Positions 27,726 to 37,337 are shown, numbered from the stretch's first letter. The stretch: 64,000 bases of DNA from Luteolibacter yonseiensis (GCF_016595465.1 NZ_JAENIK010000012.1:992001-1056000); one strand, 5' to 3'. Numbers and translations: made by a program. The notes: a model not told the origin generated them from the letters alone.

Positions 27726-29117
27726 ATGAAGACACATCCCCCGTCTCCCGCGCTTCCGCGCAGACGCTTGGACAGGTGGCTTTACCACGTCTATTTCCAT
27801 GGCTCGGGCATCTACCATTTCCTTCTGCGCCGCTGCCGGCCTGCGGGCATCACGCTGCTCATCGTATTGGTCCTCGCCACGTGTCTGGGACTCGGCAAAC
27901 AGGCCAGCTCCACCTACCAGTTGTTCTCCCTGAGTCTCGGCATGGTGATGATCGGCGTGCCATGGGCCATGTCCCGGCGCGCCAGGGTGGAAGCGAAGCG
28001 GGAAATGCCACGCTTCGCCACCGCCGGCGAGCCGCTCCGCTACACGGTGCGCGTCTGGCACCACAGCCCCCGCCGCCTGAGCCGCGCGTGGCTGGCGGAC
28101 ACACCGCCGGACCCTCGTCCCGGCCTCGCGGATTTCACCGTGCTGCGCGAACCGGGCGAGGAGGAAAGGAATCTGTTCGACCGTACGCTGCCCTATTACC
28201 GCTGGCAGTGGCTGTATCTGGGAAACCGGCTGTTCTCCGGAGGCTTTTCAAAGGACGATGTGAGCCTCGAGCACGGCCAGCATGCCAGCGTCACGATGGA
28301 ACTGACACCTCTGCGGCGCGGCGTGATCCGCTTCAACGACCTGCGTGTGTTGCTTCCGGACCCGTTCGGACTGTTCCAGCGCTGCCGGAGGGTGAAGGCG
28401 CCGACGGCCACGCTGACGGTTCTTCCACGCCGTTTCCCGCTGCCACCCATCGAGCTTCCCGGCGGCGCGGCTTTCAAGATTTCCGGCGAGGCCAATACCA
28501 ACACGATCGGCACCTCCGGCGAATTCGTAGGGCTTCGCGACTACCGTCCCGGCGATCCGCTCCGGCAGATCCATTGGAAAAGCTGGGCGCGCACCGGACG
28601 GCCCATCGTGAAGGAACTTGAGGACACGTTCTACCCGCGCTATGGACTCATCGTGGACACGCTCTCCACAGACCGGACGGACCAGCAGTTCGAGGAAGTC
28701 ATCTCGGTGGCGGCATCGTTCGCCGCAGCCATCGACACCAACGAGTCCCTGCTCGACCTGATGTTCATCAAGAACGAAGCACACCTCGTGACGGCGGGCC
28801 GTGGTGTGGAGCGCGCGGAAAAACTGCTGGAGGTTCTCGCCGGCGTCTCGCCCGAACGGGAGGATAATTACGAAGACCTGGCGAAGCTCGTGCTGCGCCA
28901 CCGCGACGACCTCACCTCCTGCCTCGTCATCTTCAACGGCTGGGATCAGGCCCGTTCGGAGTTTCTCAACAAACTCACGAGAGGCGGCATCGTCTGCGCG
29001 CCCATCGTCATCGGGAGAGGTGCGAACCCCGGCCAGGCACCCGGGCATTGGCTTGAATCCGGCCAGATCATGCGCGATCTCAAGCGGTTGCCGGTACGGT
29101 TGAACACGCAATTCTAG
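27726..29117 (+). CDS. DUF58-domain membrane protein
   Basis: 463 residues. Two hydrophobic helices (GITLLIVLVLATCLGLG and LFSLSLGMVMIGVPWAM) lie at about 42-58 and 67-84. A beta-rich part follows, then the DUF58 signature GLRDYRPGDPLRQIHWKSWART, in a vWA-like fold reaching the C-terminus. It is the middle gene of the moxR-DUF58-transglutaminase unit; such operons are linked to envelope stress or assembly of secreted complexes in several phyla, without a settled reaction. The start ATG 27726 is 3 bases past the moxR stop. Confidence 0.88.
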   Translation: MKTHPPSPALPRRRLDRWLYHVYFHGSGIYHFLLRRCRPAGITLLIVLVLATCLGLGKQASSTYQLFSLSLGMVMIGVPWAMSRRARVEAKREMPRFATAGEPLRYTVRVWHHSPRRLSRAWLADTPPDPRPGLADFTVLREPGEEERNLFDRTLPYYRWQWLYLGNRLFSGGFSKDDVSLEHGQHASVTMELTPLRRGVIRFNDLRVLLPDPFGLFQRCRRVKAPTATLTVLPRRFPLPPIELPGGAAFKISGEANTNTIGTSGEFVGLRDYRPGDPLRQIHWKSWARTGRPIVKELEDTFYPRYGLIVDTLSTDRTDQQFEEVISVAASFAAAIDTNESLLDLMFIKNEAHLVTAGRGVERAEKLLEVLAGVSPEREDNYEDLAKLVLRHRDDLTSCLVIFNGWDQARSEFLNKLTRGGIVCAPIVIGRGANPGQAPGHWLESGQIMRDLKRLPVRLNTQF

Positions 29118-29185
29118 GCAATCCCAACAACCCGACGGCCATTTACCAGATCCATCCACCTCCCCGTTTCATCCTCGGCGCGTCA

Positions 29186-31213
29186 TTGCTCTTCTGGGGG
29201 CTGATGACGGGACGCCCGCTTCTCGGCGTGCTGCTGGCGCTGTTCGTGGAGAGCGCGCATTGGATCCGGGTGCGCTGGGACTTCAACGACGAGGCCTGCG
29301 CGAGGGCCTGGCAGCTCAGCGTCGTCGCCATCCTCCTGTCGGGAATGCTCATCTATCTGGATGGACCCGCGACCATGACGGCATCCACGCTGCTCACGTG
29401 GCTGCCTCCCCTGCTGCTGCCCATGCAGTTCATCCAGTCGTTCGGACTGAGAAACGCCGTCCCCGCCAATACCTTTTCCCTGCTCGCCCAGCAACGCCGG
29501 AAGCGCAACGTCCGCCTGGGGCTGACGGAATCCGTGGTCCTGATCAATTTCGGCAACGTCACGTTTGTGACCGCGCTCGTCGGCTCGACCCTGGGCACCT
29601 CGTCCAATGGCGCCTACTCGTGGTTGTTCCTCCCCGGGATCATCGTTCTGACGGGCTGGATGCTTCTTTCCAGCAGCCGCAGCCGTCCCGCGTCGCTCAT
29701 CGTCGCACTCGTTGTCGCCGGTCTCATCGCCTTGGCCGGACAGAAGGCGCTGGAGGAGGTGTACGACCGCCTGGGAAACTCCGAAGCGACACGCTCGGGG
29801 TTTGATCCGAAATGGGTGAATACGCTGATCGGAAAACGCGGCACCATCGAACAATCCTCCGACATCATCTGGCGCCTGAAGCCTGCGGAAAAACAAGCTC
29901 CTCCAGCCCTGCTCCGGACAGCCACCTACAACACCTATCATTGGAATGGAAGCTGGCTCTGCCAGCCGTTTCCGGAGCTCGAGTTCAACGACCTCGACAC
30001 CCGTCTTCAGGAAAACGTCCCCTACTACCTGCTTTCCGTGGCTGCCCCGGAAGCCGAGCAGATCCGCGCGGTCGGCAAGGAACAGCGGCGCTACACCATG
30101 CGTGGCTCCGTGGTGGCGGAGTCGCCGCTCGCGCTTCCTGGCAACACTTCCAGCGTCACGGGATTCGAGCTGGACGGCATCGAGCGCAATAATTTCGGCA
30201 CCGTGCGGGTTTACCCCAAGCACTCGGTCATCGAAGGCTCGGTGCTGTGGAGCGGTGGATTCTCCGGAGAAAATCCAGTTAGCCTCAGGGAGGATCTCAA
30301 TGTCCCGGCCATCGAGCGCGCGACCCTGCAGGCGGTGCTGAAGGAACTGGACCTGCTGGAACCCGCCTCCCCGGAAAGCGCGCGCCCGCGTCGCACCCTG
30401 CGGGAAAAGATCTCAATCCTCCAGAACTGGTTTCGCCGGGACTTCCAGTATTCGCGTAACCTGACCATCAGGGCCTCGGCCAACGATCCGGCCCACCCCA
30501 CGGCGATCGAACAATTTCTCACCAAAACCAAATCCGGCCACTGCGAATACTTCGCCGCTGCCACGACACTGCTGCTGCGGCAGGCCGGTGTCCCCGCCCG
30601 CTACGCCATCGGCTATGCGGTCGCGGAAAGGGATGTGCCGCGCAAGGAATTCATCATCCGCGGGACCCACGGCCATGCGTGGTGCCGCGCCTGGGATGAA
30701 AAGGAGAAGACATGGATCGACATCGACACCACACCGCCCGGCTGGGTGGGCACGCTGCCACAACGGAACACGACCAAACAGCGATTCAACGACATGCTGA
30801 AACGCTGGCGTGAGGATTTTTTCCTCTGGCGCAACCAACCCTCCAACAAGCTCGCCGTCTCGCTGGTCATGGGAGCCATCGCCTCGGGCGTCCTCGTGTT
30901 CATCATGAAGCGGCTGTGGAAATCCAAACGCCGGATGGATGCGGAGAGGCGCATGAACGGCTATGGAGGCCCCGCCATCCGCACGCCCCTGCATTCGATA
31001 GAGAAAACCGCCCGGAAACGCATCGGCCCGCGTCCGCCGGGCATGCCGTTTTCCGAATGGCTGCTGCGGCTCCGCCCGGGTCTGGCGGACGGGCATTTGC
31101 TCGATGAGGCCATTTCACTGCACCAGCGCCTGCGGTATGACCCCGCGCCCGCGATGCCGGACGAAAGGGAACGGCTGACGGAACTGGTGAAACAACTGGA
31201 AAAGGTGGTGTAG
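29186..31213 (+). CDS. Membrane transglutaminase-like protein (DUF3488/TgpA type)
   Basis: At least 675 residues. Several N-terminal membrane helices are followed by a large extracytoplasmic transglutaminase-core domain with catalytic C453 in SGHCEYFAAATTLLLRQ, His in GTHGHAWCRAWD and Asp in TWIDIDTTPPGW, then one more transmembrane helix and a basic C-terminal tail. It resembles TgpA of Pseudomonas and completes the moxR-DUF58 operon. The start is unclear: TTG 29186 is the first usual codon, yet the frame is open further upstream through plausible sequence (NPTAIYQIHPPPRFILGASLL) with no ATG, GTG or TTG. Confidence 0.88.
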   Translation: MLFWGLMTGRPLLGVLLALFVESAHWIRVRWDFNDEACARAWQLSVVAILLSGMLIYLDGPATMTASTLLTWLPPLLLPMQFIQSFGLRNAVPANTFSLLAQQRRKRNVRLGLTESVVLINFGNVTFVTALVGSTLGTSSNGAYSWLFLPGIIVLTGWMLLSSSRSRPASLIVALVVAGLIALAGQKALEEVYDRLGNSEATRSGFDPKWVNTLIGKRGTIEQSSDIIWRLKPAEKQAPPALLRTATYNTYHWNGSWLCQPFPELEFNDLDTRLQENVPYYLLSVAAPEAEQIRAVGKEQRRYTMRGSVVAESPLALPGNTSSVTGFELDGIERNNFGTVRVYPKHSVIEGSVLWSGGFSGENPVSLREDLNVPAIERATLQAVLKELDLLEPASPESARPRRTLREKISILQNWFRRDFQYSRNLTIRASANDPAHPTAIEQFLTKTKSGHCEYFAAATTLLLRQAGVPARYAIGYAVAERDVPRKEFIIRGTHGHAWCRAWDEKEKTWIDIDTTPPGWVGTLPQRNTTKQRFNDMLKRWREDFFLWRNQPSNKLAVSLVMGAIASGVLVFIMKRLWKSKRRMDAERRMNGYGGPAIRTPLHSIEKTARKRIGPRPPGMPFSEWLLRLRPGLADGHLLDEAISLHQRLRYDPAPAMPDERERLTELVKQLEKVV

Positions 31214-31253
31214 ACCTTCCATTGATCAGGAACCTCCGGAGGGACGGAAACGG

Positions 31254-32855
31254 ATGAGAATGCCGATCCTACCTCTTGCGGCTCCCGGCATTTCAGACAA
31301 AGCTCCGCGTATGAATCGTGAGGATCTGCCGCTGGACCGGCAATTGCGCCAGGAAATCCTGTTTGCCCGGGAGCGTGTGTACCGCTTCGGCCAGGCCACG
31401 CCGCTGGAGCGGCTGAATCTGACAGGCCCCGGACCGGAAATCTGGATCAAGCGCGAGGACCTCTCCCCGATCAAGGCCTACAAATGGCGGGGTGCCTGCA
31501 ACCGCATGGCATTGCTCACTCCGGGTGAATCGGTGCGCGGAGTGGTCACCGCTTCGGCGGGAAACCACGCGCAGGGAGTGGCGCTCGCAGCCCGGACCTT
31601 GAAAGTGAAGGCCCGCATCTACATGCCGCGCTCGACCCCGAAGGTGAAGCAGAATGCCGTGCTCCACCATGGCGGCGAGTTTGTTGAAATCCACCTCGCG
31701 GGCGACAGTTACGATGAGGCCGTCTCCGCCGCCCGCGCGGATGAGGCGGCCAGCGGCGCGGTTTACGTGCATGCCTACGATGATTTGAAAGTCATGGCCG
31801 GCCAGGGCACGCTTGCGGACGAGGTCGTCCTTTCCGGGCACGGTCCCTTCGACGCCGCCTACCTGCAGATCGGCGGGGGCGGCATGGCGGCAGGGGTTTC
31901 ATGTTGGCTGAAAACGTATTGGCCGGATATCGAAATCGTCGGCGTGGAAGGTGCCGGGCAGGCCTCCATGAAGGCCGCTCTTGAAGCAGCCAAACCGGTG
32001 TCACTCGAAAGCGTGGATCTCTTCTGCGACGGCACCGCGGTCAGGAAGGCGGGAGAAATCCCGTTCCAGATCTGCCAGAGCACGGTGGATCTCGTGGAAA
32101 CCGTGACCAATGCCGAAGTCAGCACCGCCATCCGCACGCTCTGGGAAGGGTTGCGTTGCATTTCCGAACCCTCCGGAGCCATGGGACTGGCCGCCGTCCT
32201 GAAAAACCGCGAGGCGCTCGTCGGCAAAAAAGTGCTTGTCGTCATCACGGGAGCGAACATCGATTTCCTCCAGCTCGGACTCATCGCCCAATCCATCGGT
32301 GCCGGAGCGAAGACCAGCCGCACGCTCCGCGTCCGCATCCCGGAACGGGCCGGGACGATGCTGGAACTGCTCGACACCTGCTTCGAAGGGCTGGACATCG
32401 CGGACTTCCAATACGGCAAGACCAGCGAGGAGGTCGCTTGGCCGGCCTTCACCATCCATGCGAAAAACCCCGAGGACCTCGACGCCCTTCCTCAGAAACT
32501 CGACGCGCACGGCTTCGCGTGGGAAGATCTGACCGGAGCGGTGGACATCAACTTCCGCGCGATTCCGCTGAGGGGAGACCTTTTGAAAAATCCGGCCTTC
32601 CTGCGCCTGGATTTCTACGAACGCCCCGGTGCGCTGCACGACTTCCTCGACCAGCGCATCCGCGGAAATGCCAGCCTCTGCTATTTCAACTACCGCCAGT
32701 CCGGCGAACGCATCGGACGGGCGCTCATCGGGCTGGATTTCCCCTCGCCCTATGAACGCGACGCCCTCCTGATGACCATCCCGAAACAAGGAGACGGCTA
32801 CCGCCTGTGCGAACCGGTGGATGAGGCGACGAGGGAAAGGCTGAAAGGATTGTGA
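31254..32855 (+). CDS. ilvA: Threonine deaminase (biosynthetic)
   Basis: 533 residues. A PLP-binding fold II domain has the Schiff-base lysine K77 in SPIKAYKWRGA, the ASAGNHAQGVALAA substrate loop, the IGGGGMAAGVS phosphate loop and EPSGAMGLAAV. The C-terminal ~200 residues are the two ACT-like regulatory domains (RIPERAGTMLELLD and FYERPGALHDFLDQ) expected for isoleucine feedback inhibition, so it is the biosynthetic form. It deaminates threonine to 2-oxobutanoate. A GGAGGG element at 31238-31243 supports ATG 31254; ATG 31311 would also keep the whole domain. No other ilv gene is nearby. Confidence 0.93.
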   Translation: MRMPILPLAAPGISDKAPRMNREDLPLDRQLRQEILFARERVYRFGQATPLERLNLTGPGPEIWIKREDLSPIKAYKWRGACNRMALLTPGESVRGVVTASAGNHAQGVALAARTLKVKARIYMPRSTPKVKQNAVLHHGGEFVEIHLAGDSYDEAVSAARADEAASGAVYVHAYDDLKVMAGQGTLADEVVLSGHGPFDAAYLQIGGGGMAAGVSCWLKTYWPDIEIVGVEGAGQASMKAALEAAKPVSLESVDLFCDGTAVRKAGEIPFQICQSTVDLVETVTNAEVSTAIRTLWEGLRCISEPSGAMGLAAVLKNREALVGKKVLVVITGANIDFLQLGLIAQSIGAGAKTSRTLRVRIPERAGTMLELLDTCFEGLDIADFQYGKTSEEVAWPAFTIHAKNPEDLDALPQKLDAHGFAWEDLTGAVDINFRAIPLRGDLLKNPAFLRLDFYERPGALHDFLDQRIRGNASLCYFNYRQSGERIGRALIGLDFPSPYERDALLMTIPKQGDGYRLCEPVDEATRERLKGL

Positions 32856-32885
32856 CGACAGAACCGCAAACGGCGAATTCCGGCT

Positions 32886-32901
32886 TGTGAAAGTTTTCAC
32901 A
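32886..32901 (+). promoter_or_regulatory. CRP/FNR-type dyad upstream of nuoG
   Basis: TGTGA-AAGTTT-TCACA is a perfect match to the TGTGA-N6-TCACA consensus of CRP proteins, inside the longer palindrome 32885-32902. It is 94-109 bases upstream of the nuoG start and 31 after the ilvA stop. It is a likely binding site of a Crp/Fnr-family regulator controlling the nuo cluster. FNR (TTGAT-N4-ATCAA) fits less well. Confidence 0.55.
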
Positions 32902-32994
32902 AAGCACGCTTGCCGCATGATGGTTGGCCAGACATAGTCCCGCGCGAGCACCGATGGACGACTCCTGCACATGCGTCCGGCGCTCTATCTAGCC

Positions 32995-34758
32995 ATGAGC
33001 GACACACCTTCGGCGATTGCGGAACTGAAACTGCCTAAAGACCTTGCTGCCGAGAAAGGCATGGTCAACGTCCAGATTGACGGCGTATGGCATCAGTTTC
33101 CCAAAGGAACTCGGATGATTGAAGCCTGCCGCCAGGCACAGGTCACCGTCCCCCATTATTGTTACCATCCCAAGCTTTCCTCCCCGGGAAACTGCCGGAT
33201 GTGTCTTGTCCAGATGGGCATGCCGCCCCGTCCCGCCCCCGGTCAGGAGCCGGTCCGGGATGAAAATGGCTACGAAATCATCGGCTGGATGCCACGCCCC
33301 GTCATCGCTTGTGCGAATACCGTGGGCGAAAACATGGGAATCCGCACCAGAGGCGAACTAGTGGAAAAATGCCGCGAGGGCGTGATGGAATTCCTCCTCA
33401 TCAACCACCCTCTCGACTGTCCGATCTGTGACCAGGCCGGCGAATGCCGCCTTCAGGAACAATCCGTGCAACACGGCCGCGGTGTCTCCCGCTTCATCGA
33501 CATGAAGGTGAAAAAGCCGAAAAACGTCGATATCGGCCCCCGCATCCGCCTCGACGACGAGCGCTGCATCATGTGCAGCCGCTGCATCCGCTTCATGGAC
33601 GAGGTCGCCGGTGATCCGGTGCTCGGCTTCACCCAGCGTGGCACGCACACCACCTTGACCGTCCATCCGGGCCGTCTGCTGGACTCGAACTACTCTCTCA
33701 ATACCGCCGACATCTGTCCGGTCGGCGCGCTGACCTCCAATGATTTCCGCTTCCAGATGCGTGTCTGGTTCCTCAAGGAAACGCCGAGCATCGACGTGAA
33801 CTGCGGCACCGGCAGCAACATCACCATCTGGACCCGTGGAAACAAGGTCCACCGCATCACCCCGCGTCTGAACAACGACGTGAACTCCGCATGGATGCCG
33901 GATTCACATCGCTTGAATTTCCATCACATCGACAGCGACGCCCGCCTGACCGAACCGCTCGCCCGTGGTGCCGGGTCTTCCACCTTCGCCCAGACTTCCT
34001 GGTCCGCCGCCATCGCGGAAAGCGCCAGCCGCTTGAAATCCACACCTGTGGGCCAGACCGCCATCATCGCCTCCGGCCGCATGACCAACGAGGAACTCTT
34101 CCTCACCCGGGCTCTCGCCGCGGAACTCAACACCAGCCTTCTCGCCCTGATCCCCCGCTCCGGCGAGGCGGACGCCTTGCTCGTCGCTGCGGACCGCAAC
34201 CCGAACACGGTCGGTGCGAAACTGATCCTCGGCACCGAAACCCCTTACTCCGGCCTCGCCTTCATCCGTGACGGAGTGCGCGACGGTTCCATCAAGTCAT
34301 TGATCGTTCTCGGCGAGGACGTCGTCACCGACGCGGGATTCACCGCCGAGGACCTCGGGAAACTCGATTTCCTCCTGCAAACCAGCACCCTCGCCAATCC
34401 AACCGCCGAGAGCGCCCACATCGTCCTGCCTTCCGCAACCTTCGCGGAAAAACGCGGCTCCATGGTCAACCTCTCCGGCCGTCTCCAGCGCCTCAACCGC
34501 GCCGTCGAACCTCCCGCCCAGGCCCATGACGATTGGGAAATCCTCCGCGATCTCCTGCTTGCCCTTTCCGGCGGGAAAAACGAGGCCCACCTCATCGAGG
34601 ATATCTTCAAGGCCATCGCGCAGAACGTGCCCGCATTCAACGGACTCACTCTTTCCAAGATCGGCCACCAAGGCACGCAAATCACCGAAACGGGTTACGA
34701 AATCCCACTCCTGAAGAACGAACGCGCCCGCAAGGCCGCCGGACTCATCAACGGTTGA
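32995..34758 (+). CDS. nuoG: NADH-quinone oxidoreductase subunit G, short form
   Basis: 587 residues from MSDTPSAIAELKLP. The N-terminal ferredoxin-type part has the 2Fe-2S cysteines in PHYCYHPKLSSPGNCRMC and IACANTVGEN, the His/Cys 4Fe-4S ligands around NHPLDCPICDQAGECRLQE, and the next cluster in DERCIMCSRCIRF with a distal Cys in ICPVGAL. A shortened molybdopterin-oxidoreductase-like domain follows (from about IWTRGNKVHRI). It is shorter than the ~900 residues of E. coli NuoG. It passes electrons along the peripheral arm of complex I. It opens the nuoGHIJKLMN run; nuoEF do not precede it, and ilvA lies upstream. Confidence 0.92.
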   Translation: MSDTPSAIAELKLPKDLAAEKGMVNVQIDGVWHQFPKGTRMIEACRQAQVTVPHYCYHPKLSSPGNCRMCLVQMGMPPRPAPGQEPVRDENGYEIIGWMPRPVIACANTVGENMGIRTRGELVEKCREGVMEFLLINHPLDCPICDQAGECRLQEQSVQHGRGVSRFIDMKVKKPKNVDIGPRIRLDDERCIMCSRCIRFMDEVAGDPVLGFTQRGTHTTLTVHPGRLLDSNYSLNTADICPVGALTSNDFRFQMRVWFLKETPSIDVNCGTGSNITIWTRGNKVHRITPRLNNDVNSAWMPDSHRLNFHHIDSDARLTEPLARGAGSSTFAQTSWSAAIAESASRLKSTPVGQTAIIASGRMTNEELFLTRALAAELNTSLLALIPRSGEADALLVAADRNPNTVGAKLILGTETPYSGLAFIRDGVRDGSIKSLIVLGEDVVTDAGFTAEDLGKLDFLLQTSTLANPTAESAHIVLPSATFAEKRGSMVNLSGRLQRLNRAVEPPAQAHDDWEILRDLLLALSGGKNEAHLIEDIFKAIAQNVPAFNGLTLSKIGHQGTQITETGYEIPLLKNERARKAAGLING

Positions 34759-34788
34759 TCCTCCAATCTTTAATTTTCCCCGACCCAA

Positions 34789-36048
34789 ATGCCGGACATT
34801 GTATTCCAACTCGCCATCATCATCACCAAGATCGTCGTCCTGACGTTCATGGTCGTGTTGCCTCTGGTTCCCGTTTCCGTTTATTTCGAACGGAGGTTTT
34901 CCGCGGTCATCCAGGACCGGGTGGGACCGAACCGGGTCGGCATTCCGTTCACGCTGCTGGGCTTCAAGAACGATTTCCACTTGTTCGGTCTGGTTCAGCC
35001 GATTGCCGACGGCTTGAAGCTTTTCCTGAAGGAAGATTTCACCCCCGAGCACGTCCGCAAGGCATTCTACTGGATGGCTCCGGCTCTGACGGTCGTTCCC
35101 GCGTTGATCACGGTCTGTGTGGTGCCGTTCGGCTCGCCGATCACCCTTTTCGGTCACACCGAGAAACTCGTCATCGCGGATCTCGATATCGGACCGTTGT
35201 TTGTTTTCTCCGTCGCCTCGCTTTCCGTTTATGGAATCACCCTCGCCGGCTGGGCATCGAACTCGAAGTTTCCCTTCATCGGCGGCGTGCGTTCGACGGC
35301 GCAGATGATTTCCTATGAAATCGCTCTCGGCCTTTCCATCATCCCGGTGCTGATGTTCTACGGAGACCTGAACCTCAGCAAGATCGTGCAATACCAGGCG
35401 GACAACGGCTGGTTGCTGCTGCCCTTCTGGAAAAACGGTCAGATCGGCCTGCCGGATCTCACCACCGCACTCTTCTGGTTCCCTGCCGCGATCGCCTTCC
35501 TCATTTTCACCATCTCGATCTTCGCGGAAACGAACCGCATGCCGTTCGACCTCCCCGAGTGCGAAACCGAACTCGTCGGTGGTTATCACACCGAATATTC
35601 CTCGATGAAGTTCGCGATGTTCTTCATGGGCGAATATGCCGCGATGGTCATCGGCTCCGCGCTCATCGTGACGCTTTTCCTCGGCGGCTGGTCGATCGGC
35701 TTCGGAATCGACGCCCATGTCGCGAAGCTGCACATCGGCGACATCTACTTCGGCGGACTGATCCACCTCGGTTGTTTCCTGACGAAACTGATCGGCTTCA
35801 TCCTCTTCTTCATCCTCGTGCGCTGGACGGTGCCCCGGTTCCGCTATGACCAGCTGATGAAGCTCGGCTGGGTCGTGTTCTTCGAAGCCGCGCTCATCAA
35901 CGTCTTCCTCGGCGCCCTCATCCTGGCGGCACCGGATCTCGCGGGAGTCATCATCGCCGTCGGCGCGGTGCTCCTTCTCGTCGTTACCGGAGCGGTGATC
36001 TGGGTCGCGAAAGTTTCCGAAGAACGCCCGAAAGTCCTGCGCGCCTAA
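34789..36048 (+). CDS. nuoH: NADH-quinone oxidoreductase subunit H
   Basis: 419 residues with about eight or nine membrane helices. Family marks are RVGPNRVGIPFTLLGF early on, the quinone-site block FAETNRMPFDLPECETELVGGYHTEY split around residues 240-265, and RWTVPRFRYDQLMKLGWVVF near the C-terminus. It forms part of the quinone chamber where the peripheral arm meets the membrane arm. It is somewhat longer than average (about 330-350) because of loops near DNGWLLLPFWKNGQIGLPDL. It starts 30 bases after nuoG. Confidence 0.94.
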   Translation: MPDIVFQLAIIITKIVVLTFMVVLPLVPVSVYFERRFSAVIQDRVGPNRVGIPFTLLGFKNDFHLFGLVQPIADGLKLFLKEDFTPEHVRKAFYWMAPALTVVPALITVCVVPFGSPITLFGHTEKLVIADLDIGPLFVFSVASLSVYGITLAGWASNSKFPFIGGVRSTAQMISYEIALGLSIIPVLMFYGDLNLSKIVQYQADNGWLLLPFWKNGQIGLPDLTTALFWFPAAIAFLIFTISIFAETNRMPFDLPECETELVGGYHTEYSSMKFAMFFMGEYAAMVIGSALIVTLFLGGWSIGFGIDAHVAKLHIGDIYFGGLIHLGCFLTKLIGFILFFILVRWTVPRFRYDQLMKLGWVVFFEAALINVFLGALILAAPDLAGVIIAVGAVLLLVVTGAVIWVAKVSEERPKVLRA

Positions 36049-36075
36049 TCCCTTCATTTCCCAACATTTCCTCTC

Positions 36076-36642
36076 ATGGCCGTCGTCAAACTCCAGCGCC
36101 CGAAGCTCAACTTCGGTGAGAAAATCTACTTCGGAGCCCTCATCAAGGGTTTCTTCCTCACCATGACCCACGCGGTGAAAACACTGCGGGGGAAATCCGC
36201 GGGTTCCAAGGAACTCGCTTCCTCCGGCCTCGGAGTGACCATGCAGTTCCCCGAGCAGCGCTGGGACTCGCACATGCCGGATTACTACCGCGGCGCGCCG
36301 ACACTCGTCACCGACGAGCAGGGCCGCGAACGCTGTGTGTCCTGCCAGCTCTGCGAATTCATCTGCCCGCCGAAGGCGATCAAGATCAAGCCATCCGAAA
36401 TCCCTTCCGACGATCCATGGGCGAAGGTCGAGAAGCGTCCCTTGGAATTCGACATCGACATGATCCGCTGCATCTACTGCGGCATGTGCGAGGAAGTCTG
36501 CCCCGAGCAGGCCATCTTCCTCCGCAAGGACTACCTCATCACCGGCCTCAAGCGCGCCGACATGGTGCACGACAAGACGAAACTCTACGAGATCGGCGGC
36601 ACCCGCGTCGGCCTCGTGAACAAGTGGAACGAGCTGAAATGA
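36076..36642 (+). CDS. nuoI: NADH-quinone oxidoreductase subunit I
   Basis: 188 residues with two 4Fe-4S motifs, CVSCQLCEFICPPKAIK and CIYCGMCEEVCPEQAIF. They hold clusters N6a and N6b that carry electrons to N2 in complex I. The basic N-terminus with an amphipathic stretch (FGALIKGFFLTMTHAVKTL) anchors it at the membrane. Length and motif spacing are normal. It is followed by a 123-base spacer with heptamer repeats before nuoJ. Confidence 0.94.
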   Translation: MAVVKLQRPKLNFGEKIYFGALIKGFFLTMTHAVKTLRGKSAGSKELASSGLGVTMQFPEQRWDSHMPDYYRGAPTLVTDEQGRERCVSCQLCEFICPPKAIKIKPSEIPSDDPWAKVEKRPLEFDIDMIRCIYCGMCEEVCPEQAIFLRKDYLITGLKRADMVHDKTKLYEIGGTRVGLVNKWNELK

Positions 36643-36731
36643 GTTTGTTGCTCTCCAGCATCCGGCTTTTCAGGGAAGAAGCCCTTTCCGAAAAAACCGA
36701 TGCTGACGGCTGCCCGCTCTCTTCCTCTCCG

Positions 36732-36752
36732 CTGAAAACTGAAAACTGAAAT
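36732..36752 (+). repeat. Heptamer tandem repeat, nuoI-nuoJ spacer
   Basis: CTGAAAA, CTGAAAA and CTGAAAT lie head to tail at 36732-36738, 36739-36745 and 36746-36752, just before nuoJ. The rest of the 36643-36765 spacer shows no gene. Confidence 0.75.
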
Positions 36753-36765
36753 CTAGCAACTTCCC

Positions 36766-37329
36766 ATGCCCAGCTACCTCTTCTGGCTCTTTTCCACCGT
36801 CATGCTCATCGGCGGCACGGCGGTCGTCGCGTTCCGCAATCCGGTGTCCAGCGCGCTCTCCGTGGTCACCTGTTTCGTCGGACTCGCCGGGCTGTTCATC
36901 GGACTCAGCGCGTTCTTCGTCGGAGTCATCCAGATCCTCGTCTATACCGGTGCTGTGATGGTGCTGTTCCTCTTCATCATCATGCTGCTGGACCTCAAGG
37001 ATGAGGAAAAACCGGCGAAGCCCCTGCTCCCCATCGCTGCCGGCATCGCGCTGGTGGCGGCGTTCATGGTGCAGCTCGTCGGCATCCTGTTCCGCTCGCC
37101 GAACAAGATCGCCCCGTTGCTGGATGAGACAACCCTCGCCTCCGCGGCCAAGGGATTCGACAAGGGAAGCAAAATCGCGACCACGCTGCATGATGGCAAG
37201 CTTCCCGATGTCCATCTCATCGGCCACACGCTTTTCACCGAATACAATTTCCCGCTGCAGGTCCTCGGCGTGCTTCTCCTCGTCGCCACCGTCGGTGTCG
37301 TCGTCCTCTCCAAACGCCAGGCGGAATGA
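36766..37329 (+). CDS. nuoJ: NADH-quinone oxidoreductase subunit J
   Basis: 187 residues with five predicted membrane helices. The family block is FVGVIQILVYTGAVMVLFLFIIMLL (about 48-72, given here in two runs: FVGVIQILVYTGA and VMVLFLFIIMLLD), where helix TM3 has its pi-bulge in complex I structures. A longer polar loop (SPNKIAPLLDETTLASAAKG) separates helices 4 and 5. It is a membrane-arm subunit near the quinone site. It is followed after 45 bases by nuoK. Confidence 0.93.
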   Translation: MPSYLFWLFSTVMLIGGTAVVAFRNPVSSALSVVTCFVGLAGLFIGLSAFFVGVIQILVYTGAVMVLFLFIIMLLDLKDEEKPAKPLLPIAAGIALVAAFMVQLVGILFRSPNKIAPLLDETTLASAAKGFDKGSKIATTLHDGKLPDVHLIGHTLFTEYNFPLQVLGVLLLVATVGVVVLSKRQAE

Positions 37330-37337
37330 GCCCATCC

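Noticed and set aside
34297..36570. 757-codon open frame antisense to nuoG-nuoI
   Set aside because: It crosses three real genes and their spacers and has a charged, low-complexity translation (Glu/Asp/His/Gln-rich).
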